Assembly: GCA_947086895.1 (NCBI GenBank)
Contig: CAMUAR010000027.1
Location: 1 to 48,261 of the forward strand
DNA length: 48,261 nt
From: an uncultured Lachnospiraceae bacterium
GTDB taxonomy: Bacteria > Bacillota > Clostridia > Lachnospirales > Lachnospiraceae
Direction: 5' to 3'
The translations under genes were made by a program, and so were the position numbers. Each line of letters begins with the position of its first letter. Positions within the stretch are counted from its first letter, which is position 1. The notes beneath the pieces were generated by a model. The model did not search any database, was not told the DNA's origin, and saw nothing but the letters and a program-made list of their open reading frames with translations. Positions 14,784 to 22,578 of the stretch are shown in pieces.

Positions 14784-17333
14784 CTATTTTATATATTTGC
14801 GCATCTGCTGAATTACTTTATTTACATCAATTGGCTTCGCAATATGCGCATTCATACCACAGTCCATACACCGCTGAATATCATCGGAAAAGGCATCCGC
14901 TGTCATAGCGATAATCGGCAGACCCGCATCCGAACGGTTCAGCGCACGAATTGCCTTCGCCGCATCATAACCGCTCATCACTGGCATACGAATATCCATC
15001 AAAATAAGATCATAATAACCCTCTTGAGATTGTTCAAATTTTTCTACACAGTCTTTTCCATTTTCTGCCCTCTCAAGATTAAGCCCGCGCTCTGAAAACA
15101 GTTCTTCTGCAATTTCCCAGTTCAAATCATTATCTTCTGCCACAAGAATCTTCTTGCCGTCAAACATTGATTCAATATTAACCGCAGACTCCGATTCTTT
15201 ATTCTCCCCATCCTCCTCCATATAATGCTTTAATCCAGAGAATAAATTTGATTTAAACAAAGGTTTGGAGATAAATCCCTGTGCGCCTGCTTCGCGCGCC
15301 TCATCCTCAATATCGCTCCAATCATAGGCTGATATAATCAGAATCGTCACTTCATCACCGACATACTTTCGGATTGCCTTTGTTGTTTCAAGACCATCCA
15401 TTCCCGGAATCTTCCAATCAAGAAGAATAATCTGGTAGTGATCCTGCTGCTTGCAGCGCTTTGCAACCATCTGCACTGCTGCTTCGCCGCTCAATGCGTA
15501 CTCCACTTCCACGCCGATCTCTTTTAACGCCACCACTGTGCTGTAGCAAAGATCTTCGTTGTTATCGACAACAAGCATTCTCCACGGCGGCAGAACCATA
15601 TCGGCATCCTTTTCCTCCACCCTCTCCAAATCGAGAATAATATGGAATTCACTTCCTTTTCCCTGCTCGCTTGTCACCTCAATGGTTCCATTCATCGCTT
15701 CCACAATCGCTTTTGTAATCGCCATGCCAAGACCTGTACCCTCTGTTTTCTGCACTTGGGTATTTTTTTCTCTCGTAAAGGTCTCAAAAATTGTCTTTAA
15801 GAATTCCGGCGACATTCCAATACCGGTATCTTTCACACGAAAATGGCAGCGCACATAATTTTCACCGAGCGAAGATGGCTCCTGCATTAAATAAACATTA
15901 ACACGCCCCTTCTCCGGCGTAAATTTGATCGCGTTGGACAACAGGTTAATCAGTATTTGATTTAAACGGACACTGTCGCAGTATACATCCTCCGACTCAA
16001 TCTTCTGAATAAAAATATCAAAATGTTGTTTTCTCGCTTTCACCTGCGGCTGCACAATATTGACAATACTGTCCATCGTCTCACGCAGAGACAAACGATC
16101 CATATTCAAAGAAAGCTTTCCGCTCTCAATTTTCGACATATCAAGCACATCGTTGATCAATCCAAGAAGGTGCTTGCTCGACATGGTAATTTTTTTCAGG
16201 CAGTCCTGCACTTTCTGCGAGTCTTTAATATTTGTCAGTGCAATCGCTGTCATTCCGACAATTCCATTCATAGGCGTTCGGATATCATGACTCATATTGG
16301 AGAGAAACTCACTTTTTGCCATGTTGGCCTGAACCGCTTCCTTCTGGGCTTTCTCCAGCTCAACCATCTGTTTCTGGGAAGTGCGGTAGTACAATACAAA
16401 TACAACAAGCACACCAAACAGCATAATACCACATGCAATTAACATGGTATGTACTCTTTGCAGTCCCAACTCATTGATCGCATCATCCAGCACCCCGTAA
16501 GGCATCACACTGACAAGATACCACTCGGTTCCCGGAAGACTGGAACAATATAGATGCCTGTGAGTTCCATCCACCATAATCAGTTCAGAGTACTCCTTTT
16601 TTTGCTCGATCGCCTCCATCAGCTCGCGCTCATAGTCCTCCGCGGTTTTTCCATTGTACTCCTGAAACATTTCTTTAACGCGATGGAAATAATTATCCCG
16701 GTAAGCCTCCCCGCTTCGCACAACAAAACTTCCATCATTACGAATAATATGTGAGTACATAAGTGCGCCGTCCCCGTCAAGAACCAACGACTGTTCAAGA
16801 TAATTCATCGAAAAACCTGCAACCAATGCAACGCTTTTCATCCCATCTTTCATCGGATATTCCGCGCTGCACCCAAGGAGCAGAAGTCTCTCCCCCTCTG
16901 AGTTCGTCCCGTTTGTCACACCATTTTCACCGTTGTTAATCGATTGAAAAAATGCTTCTGCATCAATCATTTCCACAGGTTCCCCGTAGATGGTCTCGCA
17001 CTTGCCATCGTCTGTATATAGTCCAAGATACGCAAATTCTCTGACAGAAGCACTTAACTGCAGTTCCTCAACCATCTCCTGTCCATAAACGTATGTATCT
17101 GGTACGTTTCTTCTGATAATTCCCTCAATCTGCGATACTCGAATCCCCACAACAGCTTCAAACTTTTCCTGCATCTGTTTGTTCATCTCCGACATGTAGA
17201 TAATACCGATATCGCTGATTGTCGCCTCGCTTTTTCGACTCATAAAACTGACTAGCCAGACAAAAACTAAAATGCATAACAAAATCATACAAAGGAAACT
17301 GACCAACAAAGTTTTTTTCGTTCTCTCAACCAT
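14784..17333 (-). CDS. Membrane hybrid sensor histidine kinase with two receiver domains
   Basis: An 849-aa sensor. A first membrane helix (about residues 9-30) and a second (about 296-316) bracket an extracytoplasmic PAS/Cache-like sensor. HisKA follows with the phospho-accepting His at 349 in SNMSHDIRTPMNGIVG. The HATPase carries N and G boxes (NQILINLLSNAIKFTP; DTGIGM; GTGLGMAI). Receiver 1 (about 585-700, Asp in ILLDWKIPGMDG) and receiver 2 (about 730-849, Asp in LILMDIRMPVMSG) follow. There is no HPt or DNA-binding output and no adjacent response regulator, so partners lie elsewhere. It diverges from the GH27 gene; a sugar-related signal is possible but unproven. Confidence 0.93.
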   Translation of the reverse strand: MVERTKKTLLVSFLCMILLCILVFVWLVSFMSRKSEATISDIGIIYMSEMNKQMQEKFEAVVGIRVSQIEGIIRRNVPDTYVYGQEMVEELQLSASVREFAYLGLYTDDGKCETIYGEPVEMIDAEAFFQSINNGENGVTNGTNSEGERLLLLGCSAEYPMKDGMKSVALVAGFSMNYLEQSLVLDGDGALMYSHIIRNDGSFVVRSGEAYRDNYFHRVKEMFQEYNGKTAEDYERELMEAIEQKKEYSELIMVDGTHRHLYCSSLPGTEWYLVSVMPYGVLDDAINELGLQRVHTMLIACGIMLFGVLVVFVLYYRTSQKQMVELEKAQKEAVQANMAKSEFLSNMSHDIRTPMNGIVGMTAIALTNIKDSQKVQDCLKKITMSSKHLLGLINDVLDMSKIESGKLSLNMDRLSLRETMDSIVNIVQPQVKARKQHFDIFIQKIESEDVYCDSVRLNQILINLLSNAIKFTPEKGRVNVYLMQEPSSLGENYVRCHFRVKDTGIGMSPEFLKTIFETFTREKNTQVQKTEGTGLGMAITKAIVEAMNGTIEVTSEQGKGSEFHIILDLERVEEKDADMVLPPWRMLVVDNNEDLCYSTVVALKEIGVEVEYALSGEAAVQMVAKRCKQQDHYQIILLDWKIPGMDGLETTKAIRKYVGDEVTILIISAYDWSDIEDEAREAGAQGFISKPLFKSNLFSGLKHYMEEDGENKESESAVNIESMFDGKKILVAEDNDLNWEIAEELFSERGLNLERAENGKDCVEKFEQSQEGYYDLILMDIRMPVMSGYDAAKAIRALNRSDAGLPIIAMTADAFSDDIQRCMDCGMNAHIAKPIDVNKVIQQMRKYIK

Positions 17334-17386
17334 TACGTAGACCTCACTTTACTCCAATCCTAGTTAATGTATACCACTTCTTCTGC

Positions 17387-17416
17387 ATTATAGCAAGGAA
17401 TTTTAAAAAATTCCTT
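17387..17416 (-). promoter_or_regulatory. Candidate promoter with a 22-bp palindrome upstream of the hybrid kinase
   Basis: The minus strand has TATAAT (17392-17387). Where the -35 should lie there is a palindrome instead: arms AAGGAATTTT (17395-17404) and AAAATTCCTT (17407-17416) around AA. The -35 match itself is poor, which fits a promoter that needs an activator or is blocked by a repressor. On the plus strand the stem is followed by TGTTTTT, so a terminator-like hairpin is an alternative. Confidence 0.45.
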
Positions 17417-17475
17417 TGTTTTTGTCGCACCCTATTTATGATTGTTATTTGTTTTGCAGTGTTTGCAAAATAAAC

Positions 17476-17504
17476 TTGCAACCATGTTCTCTCCATATTA
17501 TAAT
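17476..17504 (+). promoter_or_regulatory. Sigma-A promoter for the GH27 gene
   Basis: A -35 TTGCAA (17476-17481), a 17-nt spacer and a perfect -10 TATAAT (17499-17504), about 105 nt before the GH27 start. Confidence 0.75.
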
Positions 17505-17568
17505 ATACCATGTAGTTGCTATAAACTGCAAGAGCTAATTCATAAATATTATTGAAACAAATTATGCT

Positions 17569-17588
17569 GCATTCCTCATGCGGAATGC
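17569..17588 (+). promoter_or_regulatory. Leader inverted repeat just before the GH27 SD
   Basis: GCATTCC (17569-17575) and GGAATGC (17582-17588) form a perfect 7-bp inverted repeat with a 6-nt centre. It ends 7 nt before the SD (ACGGAGG). It could be an operator or an RNA hairpin affecting translation. Confidence 0.4.
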
Positions 17589-17609
17589 CCAAAATTACGG
17601 AGGTTTTCC

Positions 17610-18920
17610 ATGAACAAAAACCAATTTGCACTAACCCCGCCGATGGGCTGGAACAGCTATGACTATTATGATACAACTGTTACAGAAGCAGATGTCAAAG
17701 CAAATGCGGACTATATGGCTGCCCACTTAAAACAGTATGGATGGGAGTATATTATCGTTGATATTCAGTGGTATGCCCATGATGCTGGAAGTCAGAGAGA
17801 CCGCTACCAATACATACCGTTCTGGGACGTCGAAATGGACGAGTACTCCCGTCTGCTGCCGGATCCAAAACGTTTCCCATCTTCCGCCGGCGGCAAAGGG
17901 TTTGGTCCGCTCGCCAGCTATATTCACAATCTTGGTCTAAAATTTGGCATTCATATTATGCGTGGTATTCCTCGCATCGCCGCACACAATCACTGTGCAA
18001 TTTTAGGCACTGCCGCCCATGCAAACGATATCGCCAATCCTTCCTCGATCTGTGGATGGAACCCGGATATGTACGGCGTTGACCGCTCCCGCGAAGGCGC
18101 TCAGGAATATTATGATTCCATTTTTAAACTCTATGCGGAATGGGGTGTGGATTATGTAAAATGTGATGATATTTGCAATACAAATATTTATCCAAATAAT
18201 CCGTACTCAGCAAAGGACGAAATCGAAATGCTTCACGAAGCCATTATGAAAACAGGTCGTCCAATCGTGCTGAGTCTCTCCCCTGGACCTGCGCTGATTG
18301 ACAAAGCATGGCACTATGAAAAGTATGCCAACCTCTGGCGTATTACCGATGATCTCTGGGATAAGTGGGATCTTCTGCGCAATATGTTCGACCGCTGTGA
18401 GCTTTGGCAAAATCATGTGTCGGAAGGCTGCTTTCCAGACTGCGACATGCTTCCTCTCGGCTGGCTTGGCAAAGGATTCCATACCGATCAATCGACATGG
18501 TATACCAATCTTACAAAAGATGAACAGCGCACAATGATGACTTTGTGGTGCATCTTCCGCTCACCGCTTATGATTGGCACAGAAATGACTCGTCTTGATG
18601 ACTGGACATTATCCCTTTTAACCAACGCAGAGGTACTTCGCCTGCTCCAGCACTCAAAAGGTGCGCGTCAGCTTGAGCGCGATCACAGCCATGTTGTATG
18701 GTTTTCTCACGATACGGAAGAAGCCGCCGATTATGTTGCACTGTTCAACCTTTCCGACGGGAAAGCTGACCTGTGCGCCGACTTATCCGAGGAAGGTATC
18801 ACAGATCAACTCTCTGTGCGCGAACTGTGGGACAAAGGAAGTGCAACTTTGAAAAACGGCAAAATTTACACCGCCGTGCCAGCGCATGGAGCCAAACTAT
18901 TTAAATTGTACATCAAATAA
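17610..18920 (+). CDS. GH27-family alpha-galactosidase-like glycosidase, cytoplasmic
   Basis: A 436-aa (beta/alpha)8 glycosidase of clan GH-D. The GH27 entry PPMGWNSYDYYD is at residues 10-21. The likely nucleophile is the first Asp in DYVKCDDI (about residue 186), and the likely acid/base is in WRITDDLWD (about 247-248). SPLMIGTEM near residue 330 and a C-terminal beta-sandwich are typical. There is no signal peptide, so it acts inside the cell on imported oligosaccharides or glycosides. CGW and the HIMRGIP insert differ from plant enzymes, so an alpha-N-acetylgalactosaminidase or other axial-sugar specificity is possible. No transporter is adjacent. It has its own promoter and an SD (ACGGAGG). 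Confidence 0.85.
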   Translation: MNKNQFALTPPMGWNSYDYYDTTVTEADVKANADYMAAHLKQYGWEYIIVDIQWYAHDAGSQRDRYQYIPFWDVEMDEYSRLLPDPKRFPSSAGGKGFGPLASYIHNLGLKFGIHIMRGIPRIAAHNHCAILGTAAHANDIANPSSICGWNPDMYGVDRSREGAQEYYDSIFKLYAEWGVDYVKCDDICNTNIYPNNPYSAKDEIEMLHEAIMKTGRPIVLSLSPGPALIDKAWHYEKYANLWRITDDLWDKWDLLRNMFDRCELWQNHVSEGCFPDCDMLPLGWLGKGFHTDQSTWYTNLTKDEQRTMMTLWCIFRSPLMIGTEMTRLDDWTLSLLTNAEVLRLLQHSKGARQLERDHSHVVWFSHDTEEAADYVALFNLSDGKADLCADLSEEGITDQLSVRELWDKGSATLKNGKIYTAVPAHGAKLFKLYIK

Positions 18921-18931
18921 ATTATAGTATA

Positions 18932-19039
18932 GGTGCGTTTTTCGTACCTTTGCGAAGCGTGATTTTATCAAGCAGGAAAATGTTTTTTTCCTGCTTGCCG
19001 CGCTATTTTGCGGTGCGTTTTTTGCACCTTTGCGAGCGC
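18932..19039 (-). repeat. Post-terminator palindromic repeat element, copy A
   Basis: Two imperfect direct repeats (18932-18959 and 19012-19039, both beginning GGTGCGTTTTT and containing CCTTTGCGA) flank a 12-bp perfect hairpin, CAAGCAGGAAAA / TTTTCCTGCTTG (18969-18997), followed by GCCGCGC. On the minus strand it begins right after the T-run of the tRNA-Gly terminator. Copies with the same core are at 33390-33503 and 36228-36400. Confidence 0.65.
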
Positions 19040-19043
19040 ATTG

Positions 19044-19071
19044 AAAAAAAAAGAGCGGATGATATATCCGC
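19044..19071 (-). terminator. Terminator of tRNA-Gly
   Basis: On the minus strand, GCGGAT (19071-19066), a 5-nt loop and ATCCGC (19060-19055), then CT and nine T. It starts about 30 nt after the tRNA 3' end. Confidence 0.88.
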
Positions 19072-19101
19072 AACTCTTCCGCATACAAGGCAAAAAAATA
19101 G

Positions 19102-19174
19102 AGCGATAGACGGGGTTCGAACCCGCGACCCCCACCTTGGCAAGGTGGCGTACTACCAGCTGTACTACTATCGC
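19102..19174 (-). tRNA. tRNA-Gly (anticodon GCC)
   Basis: A 73-nt cloverleaf. The acceptor stem is GCGATAG / CTATCGC with discriminator U. The D arm contains AGCTGGTAGTACG. The anticodon arm CACCT-TGCCAA-GGTG places GCC in the loop. The T arm is GCGGGTTCGAACCCCGT with the TTCGAA loop. CCA is not encoded. It is a single gene with its own promoter and terminator. Confidence 0.96.
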
Positions 19175-19218
19175 ATACTGTGTTTTGGAATTTTTTACAT
19201 CTCCCGAACACAGTTAAT

Positions 19219-19247
19219 ACTATACACCAAAAATTTGAAATTGTCAA
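19219..19247 (-). promoter_or_regulatory. Strong promoter of tRNA-Gly
   Basis: On the minus strand, TTGACA (19247-19242), a 17-nt spacer and TATAGT (19224-19219), about 45 nt before the tRNA 5' end. Confidence 0.85.
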
Positions 19248-19301
19248 CAGTTTTTTTGATTTTTTTTATTATTTCATTTTTTTGTATGATATAAGCAATT
19301 C

Positions 19302-20174
19302 TTATGCATTTTCTCTTGTTCCCTTTACACTTTTGCGATAATTCTGTGGAGAGATACCGTAATATTTTTTAAACAGCTTGCTAAAATGATAAACATCATC
19401 ATAGCCCACTTCTGTTGCAATATTTTTAATACTGCCATCTTCCGAATGTTCCAAAATATCCCTGGCCTTTTCCAGGCGTATTTTAATTAGATAATTAATC
19501 GGTGATTCCCCGGTTTCTTCCTTAAATATTTTTGAAATATAAACCGGGCTTAAATACATATTATGCGCAATCTGGTCAAGCGAGATCTTATGCTCATAAT
19601 TTTCATTTAAATAATTGATAATTTTCTTCACCGCATAACTTTTGTTATAACTTTCAAAATTACAACTTTTCTGTTTTGGGCGCGGCGTTTCAACAATCTC
19701 CCGCATCATAAGCAGCAGCACCTGCATCAAACGCGCCTTCAACATAAAATACTTTCCAATTTGTCTCGCCTCATTCTCCGCAAGCATCTCATAGCACTGC
19801 TTCATCACTTCACGTCTTGCATCTGCCGATAAGCGCAAATGATATCCCCCGTCTTTTAACTGTATGGTCTCCGGCGGCATATTTTTAAAATGATAATCGT
19901 AAAAACCTGTAAAAAACTCGACCGTTGGCTCTGATGGGCTAGTGACAATATTTTTGTGATGAACACCCGGATTACATACAATAATATCTCCTGGCTCAAC
20001 ATCATAAACCTTTTCTTCAACAAAATATCTTCCCTTTCCAGATAAGATAATTGTCAATTCGGTAAAGTCATTGTGCGAATGGTACTTGTCCTCCACTACC
20101 ATCTTCAATTTACTGGCAAACAAAATTGTCGGATTAAAGTCATCATACGTCAAATCGTACTGTGAATCACACAT
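19302..20174 (-). CDS. AraC-family transcriptional regulator with cupin sensor
   Basis: A 290-aa protein. The N-terminal cupin (HSHNDFTELTIILSGKGRYFVEEKVYDVEPGDIIVCNPGVHH) should bind a small ligand, often a sugar. The C-terminal double helix-turn-helix (about residues 190-285) includes SLDQIAHNMYLSPVYISKIFKEETGESP and IATEVGYDDVYHFSKLFKKYYGISPQNYRK. The open frame begins 41 codons earlier, but the ATG at 20174 is chosen because GAGGGGG lies just upstream and the extra codons look non-coding. It may control nearby carbohydrate functions such as the GH27 gene, but the tRNA gene separates them and no shared site was seen. Confidence 0.92.
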   Translation of the reverse strand: MCDSQYDLTYDDFNPTILFASKLKMVVEDKYHSHNDFTELTIILSGKGRYFVEEKVYDVEPGDIIVCNPGVHHKNIVTSPSEPTVEFFTGFYDYHFKNMPPETIQLKDGGYHLRLSADARREVMKQCYEMLAENEARQIGKYFMLKARLMQVLLLMMREIVETPRPKQKSCNFESYNKSYAVKKIINYLNENYEHKISLDQIAHNMYLSPVYISKIFKEETGESPINYLIKIRLEKARDILEHSEDGSIKNIATEVGYDDVYHFSKLFKKYYGISPQNYRKSVKGTRENA

Positions 20175-20309
20175 GTCCCCCTCTTTTCTGCACCACCTAG
20201 TGCGTGTTGCAAGTGAAATGTGACCTGTTTTTTTTCCGTGGCACCGTTCGTTTTGTTCCCGGCAATTTCTCTTTCCACAAGAGTCCTTGCTTTTCATGGT
20301 TAAATATCG

Positions 20310-20346
20310 AGTATACCATACTTTTTCCTTTTATGAAAGCGTTTCT
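20310..20346 (-). promoter_or_regulatory. AraC promoter with a cre-like sequence
   Basis: The minus strand has TTTCAT (20338-20333), a 17-nt spacer and TATACT (20315-20310). Overlapping the -35, the plus strand reads TGAAAGCGTTTCTT (20332-20345); its left nine bases match the CcpA cre consensus and the right half is weaker. Catabolite control is possible. The rest of the 275-bp gap between MATE and AraC (20175-20449) shows nothing further. Confidence 0.4.
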
Positions 20347-20449
20347 TTAATAAAATTGTATTCCACCTCAAAAATTAACTTGTCCTTTTCGGCATGTTTT
20401 GTCGTCTTCTGTTTCTTTTATTGATTTATTTAAATTTTATCTCTTGTGT

Positions 20450-21775
20450 CTAGTGTAAATCCCAACTGCCTTTTCGGTAAAATATAAGGGATAAAACAGC
20501 GGCAACAGCCCATCCAATCGGCCATGACAGCCATATTCCCATTGTTCCCATTATATGATACAAAAGATACGCCAGCACTACTCTCAAAACAAGGTCTGTC
20601 AAAGTAGATACCATAAACTGCACCATTGCGCCTCCCCCGCGCAGCACGCCGTCTGCGACAAGCTTTAAAGATATAATAAAATAAAACGGAGACACAATTC
20701 TTAAAAAATCAACTCCGGTCTGAACTGCAAGCTCTGTTTCCTCCTTCATAAAAAAACGCACCAGCGGCGCGCCTGCAAAGAAAAAAGCAAGCGCAAACGG
20801 AACTGCGACTGCATAAGCCATCCCAATTCCAGCCCAAAAACCAGATTTCACCCTGTCTTTTTTGCCTGCTCCGATATTTTGTGAAGTAAAACTTGACACA
20901 CCATTCCCAAGCGTTGTAAAACTTGTAATTGTAAATGTATTTAATTTTACCGCCGCAGAATATCCTGCAATAACAGAAGACCCATTTGAGTTGATCAGTT
21001 TTTGAATAAAAATATTTCCAATCGAGACAAAGCTTTGCTGCAAAATACTTGGTCCCGCAATTTTGGAAACCTGACAAAACATCTGTGCGGAAAAATATTT
21101 TCCTTCTTCACTTGCCTTGATTGCTGCCACACGCCGCCTTAACACAAGCAAAGCAAGCAGACATGCGGCTCCCTGTGCAAGAAACGTCGCCCATGCGACG
21201 CCTGCAACGCCATACTGAAGCACCGCGACAAAATAATAATCTAACACAATATTCCCAATCGAAGAACCGATCAGAAACCATAACGGCGTTTTTGAATCGC
21301 CGAGCGAAGTAAATATCCCTGTTGCAATATTGTACAAAAACAAGAAAATAAAACCTGCAATGTAAATCCGGAAATACAAAAGCGAACTATCAAAAATATT
21401 ATCCGGCGTGCTGATCATTCTCATCAAGCCTGTCGAAAACAGCAGTCCCAATGCTGTAAGCACCACAGATAACACAAGCGCGGAAATCAAAGTGGTCGAG
21501 ATGGATAATTTCATCTCTTTATATTGTTTCGCTCCAAAATAGCGCGAAATCACAACGGAACATCCTATATTGCTTCCAATTGCAACCGCCATAAATATCA
21601 TAGTCACCGGGTAGGAATCACCCACCGCTGCAAGTGCATCCTCCCCGGCATACTTCCCTGCAATCACACTGTCCGCAATATTGTAAATCTGCTGAAAAAC
21701 CACGCTTACAAACAATGGAAGCGAAAACCCGCACAGCACCTTGCCAGGGGCGCCTTCTGTCAGATCCTTAACCAT
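20450..21775 (-). CDS. MATE-family multidrug/metabolite efflux transporter
   Basis: A 441-aa polytopic membrane protein with 12 predicted helices in two halves. The conserved N-terminal pattern MVKDLTEGAPGKVLCGFSLPLFVSVVFQQIYNIADSVIAGKYAGEDALAAVG is typical of the clostridial MATE (NorM/DinF-like) group, which exports cationic compounds in exchange for Na+ or H+. The start at 21775 follows GGGAGG at 8 nt; an upstream ATG at 21802 is rejected because the SD lies downstream of it. The promoter lies in the end of the DUF4397 gene. The substrate is not predictable. Confidence 0.93.
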   Translation of the reverse strand: MVKDLTEGAPGKVLCGFSLPLFVSVVFQQIYNIADSVIAGKYAGEDALAAVGDSYPVTMIFMAVAIGSNIGCSVVISRYFGAKQYKEMKLSISTTLISALVLSVVLTALGLLFSTGLMRMISTPDNIFDSSLLYFRIYIAGFIFLFLYNIATGIFTSLGDSKTPLWFLIGSSIGNIVLDYYFVAVLQYGVAGVAWATFLAQGAACLLALLVLRRRVAAIKASEEGKYFSAQMFCQVSKIAGPSILQQSFVSIGNIFIQKLINSNGSSVIAGYSAAVKLNTFTITSFTTLGNGVSSFTSQNIGAGKKDRVKSGFWAGIGMAYAVAVPFALAFFFAGAPLVRFFMKEETELAVQTGVDFLRIVSPFYFIISLKLVADGVLRGGGAMVQFMVSTLTDLVLRVVLAYLLYHIMGTMGIWLSWPIGWAVAAVLSLIFYRKGSWDLH

Positions 21776-21819
21776 ACTTTTATCCTCCCTTGTTTCTTTC
21801 AACTTACTTTTTCGTTCGC

Positions 21820-21848
21820 ATTATACGCTTTTTATTTTTAAAATTCAA
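21820..21848 (-). promoter_or_regulatory. Sigma-A promoter for the MATE gene
   Basis: On the minus strand, TTGAAT (21848-21843), a 17-nt spacer and TATAAT (21825-21820), overlapping the last codons of the DUF4397 gene. Confidence 0.75.
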
Positions 21849-22506
21849 GTATTCTTACATCGAGCGGAACGCTGCTGTCACACGCTCCAAGAATACATGC
21901 GGTATAACTTATCCCAGGCATTACTTTAACGTGAATTTCTGCCTCCGGTTTTACTTGCGGTTCCTCACAATCATTTTCCTGACCGCCTGCTTTGTATGGT
22001 CCAAGACTGCACACTTCCTCGTCCACCTCCATACAAGAATCTGTTCTCGCCAGCCAAAAATCATAATTTCCCGCAGCGGCAGGCAAAAACGGCGTATATG
22101 TGCATGGAGACACGCAGGAATACACAGCTTCTTTTTCCTGTATCACCTGGAATGGGCCGTCGCCAAATGTATAATTTGCAACGCGCAAGGCTCCCTTGCC
22201 CTTTCCGGCATTGCAAGTTACTTCCGGCATCACAACCAAAGAAAGCTTGTTCATCGTATTACATACCACTAATGTCATCTGGCTTCCCTCCGGGAATGGT
22301 ACTGTCTCGACCACCAGCTCCTCCCCGCTTTCCCTGCAAGTGACGCTCACTCTGCGAAAGCCTCCAGTAACCCTTACATAACCGGAACTTTCCCCATAGC
22401 ACAATTCTTTTACAACCTCACGATTTCCGATCATCACGCACAAAACCGGCGCAAAACATGCTGCATGCAGCACCCTTACTTTAGAATACAGAACACTCTG
22501 CTCCAT
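21838..22506 (-). CDS. DUF4397-domain protein
   Basis: A 222-aa protein whose first half (KVRVLHAACFAPVLCVMIGN..VVKELCYGESSGYVRVTGG, then VTCRESGEELVVETVPFPEG) follows the DUF4397 beta-rich pattern (RV.HA.P.AP.VDVY.DG). The second half repeats it loosely (LRVANYTFGDGPFQVIQEK... to YTACILGAC). It is rich in Cys (about a dozen), unusual for a cytoplasmic protein and reminiscent of spore-coat-like proteins. No signal peptide is visible. The start at 22506 is set by CAGGAGGG 8 nt upstream. A terminator lies between it and the DUF2298 gene, so its expression depends on read-through or an unseen promoter. Confidence 0.62.
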   Translation of the reverse strand: MEQSVLYSKVRVLHAACFAPVLCVMIGNREVVKELCYGESSGYVRVTGGFRRVSVTCRESGEELVVETVPFPEGSQMTLVVCNTMNKLSLVVMPEVTCNAGKGKGALRVANYTFGDGPFQVIQEKEAVYSCVSPCTYTPFLPAAAGNYDFWLARTDSCMEVDEEVCSLGPYKAGGQENDCEEPQVKPEAEIHVKVMPGISYTACILGACDSSVPLDVRILEF

Positions 22507-22525
22507 AAGGACAGCCCTCCTGCAC

Positions 22526-22562
22526 AAAAAAACTCCTGCACTCATTATATGCAGTGCAGGAG
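22526..22562 (-). terminator. Strong terminator after the DUF2298 gene
   Basis: On the minus strand, CTCCTGCACT (22562-22553), a 10-nt loop and AGTGCAGGAG (22542-22533) followed by seven T. The 10-bp stem is perfect. It ends only about 20 nt before the DUF4397 start and may attenuate that gene. Confidence 0.88.
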
Positions 22563-22578
22563 AAAATGTGAGTAAATG

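Noticed and set aside
17344..17676. 110-aa minus-strand frame across the kinase/GH27 spacer
   Set aside because: It overlaps both divergent promoters and the GH27 start, has no SD and no protein-like composition.
18999..19015. Small CCGC/GCGG hairpin after GH27 as a terminator
   Set aside because: The stem is only 4 bp with no T-run; the stronger 12-bp hairpin at 18969-18997 or the repeat element explains the sequence better.
20175..20297. 41-residue N-terminal extension of the AraC protein
   Set aside because: Composition is Arg/Cys/Lys-rich and unlike a domain; a good SD precedes the internal ATG at 20174.
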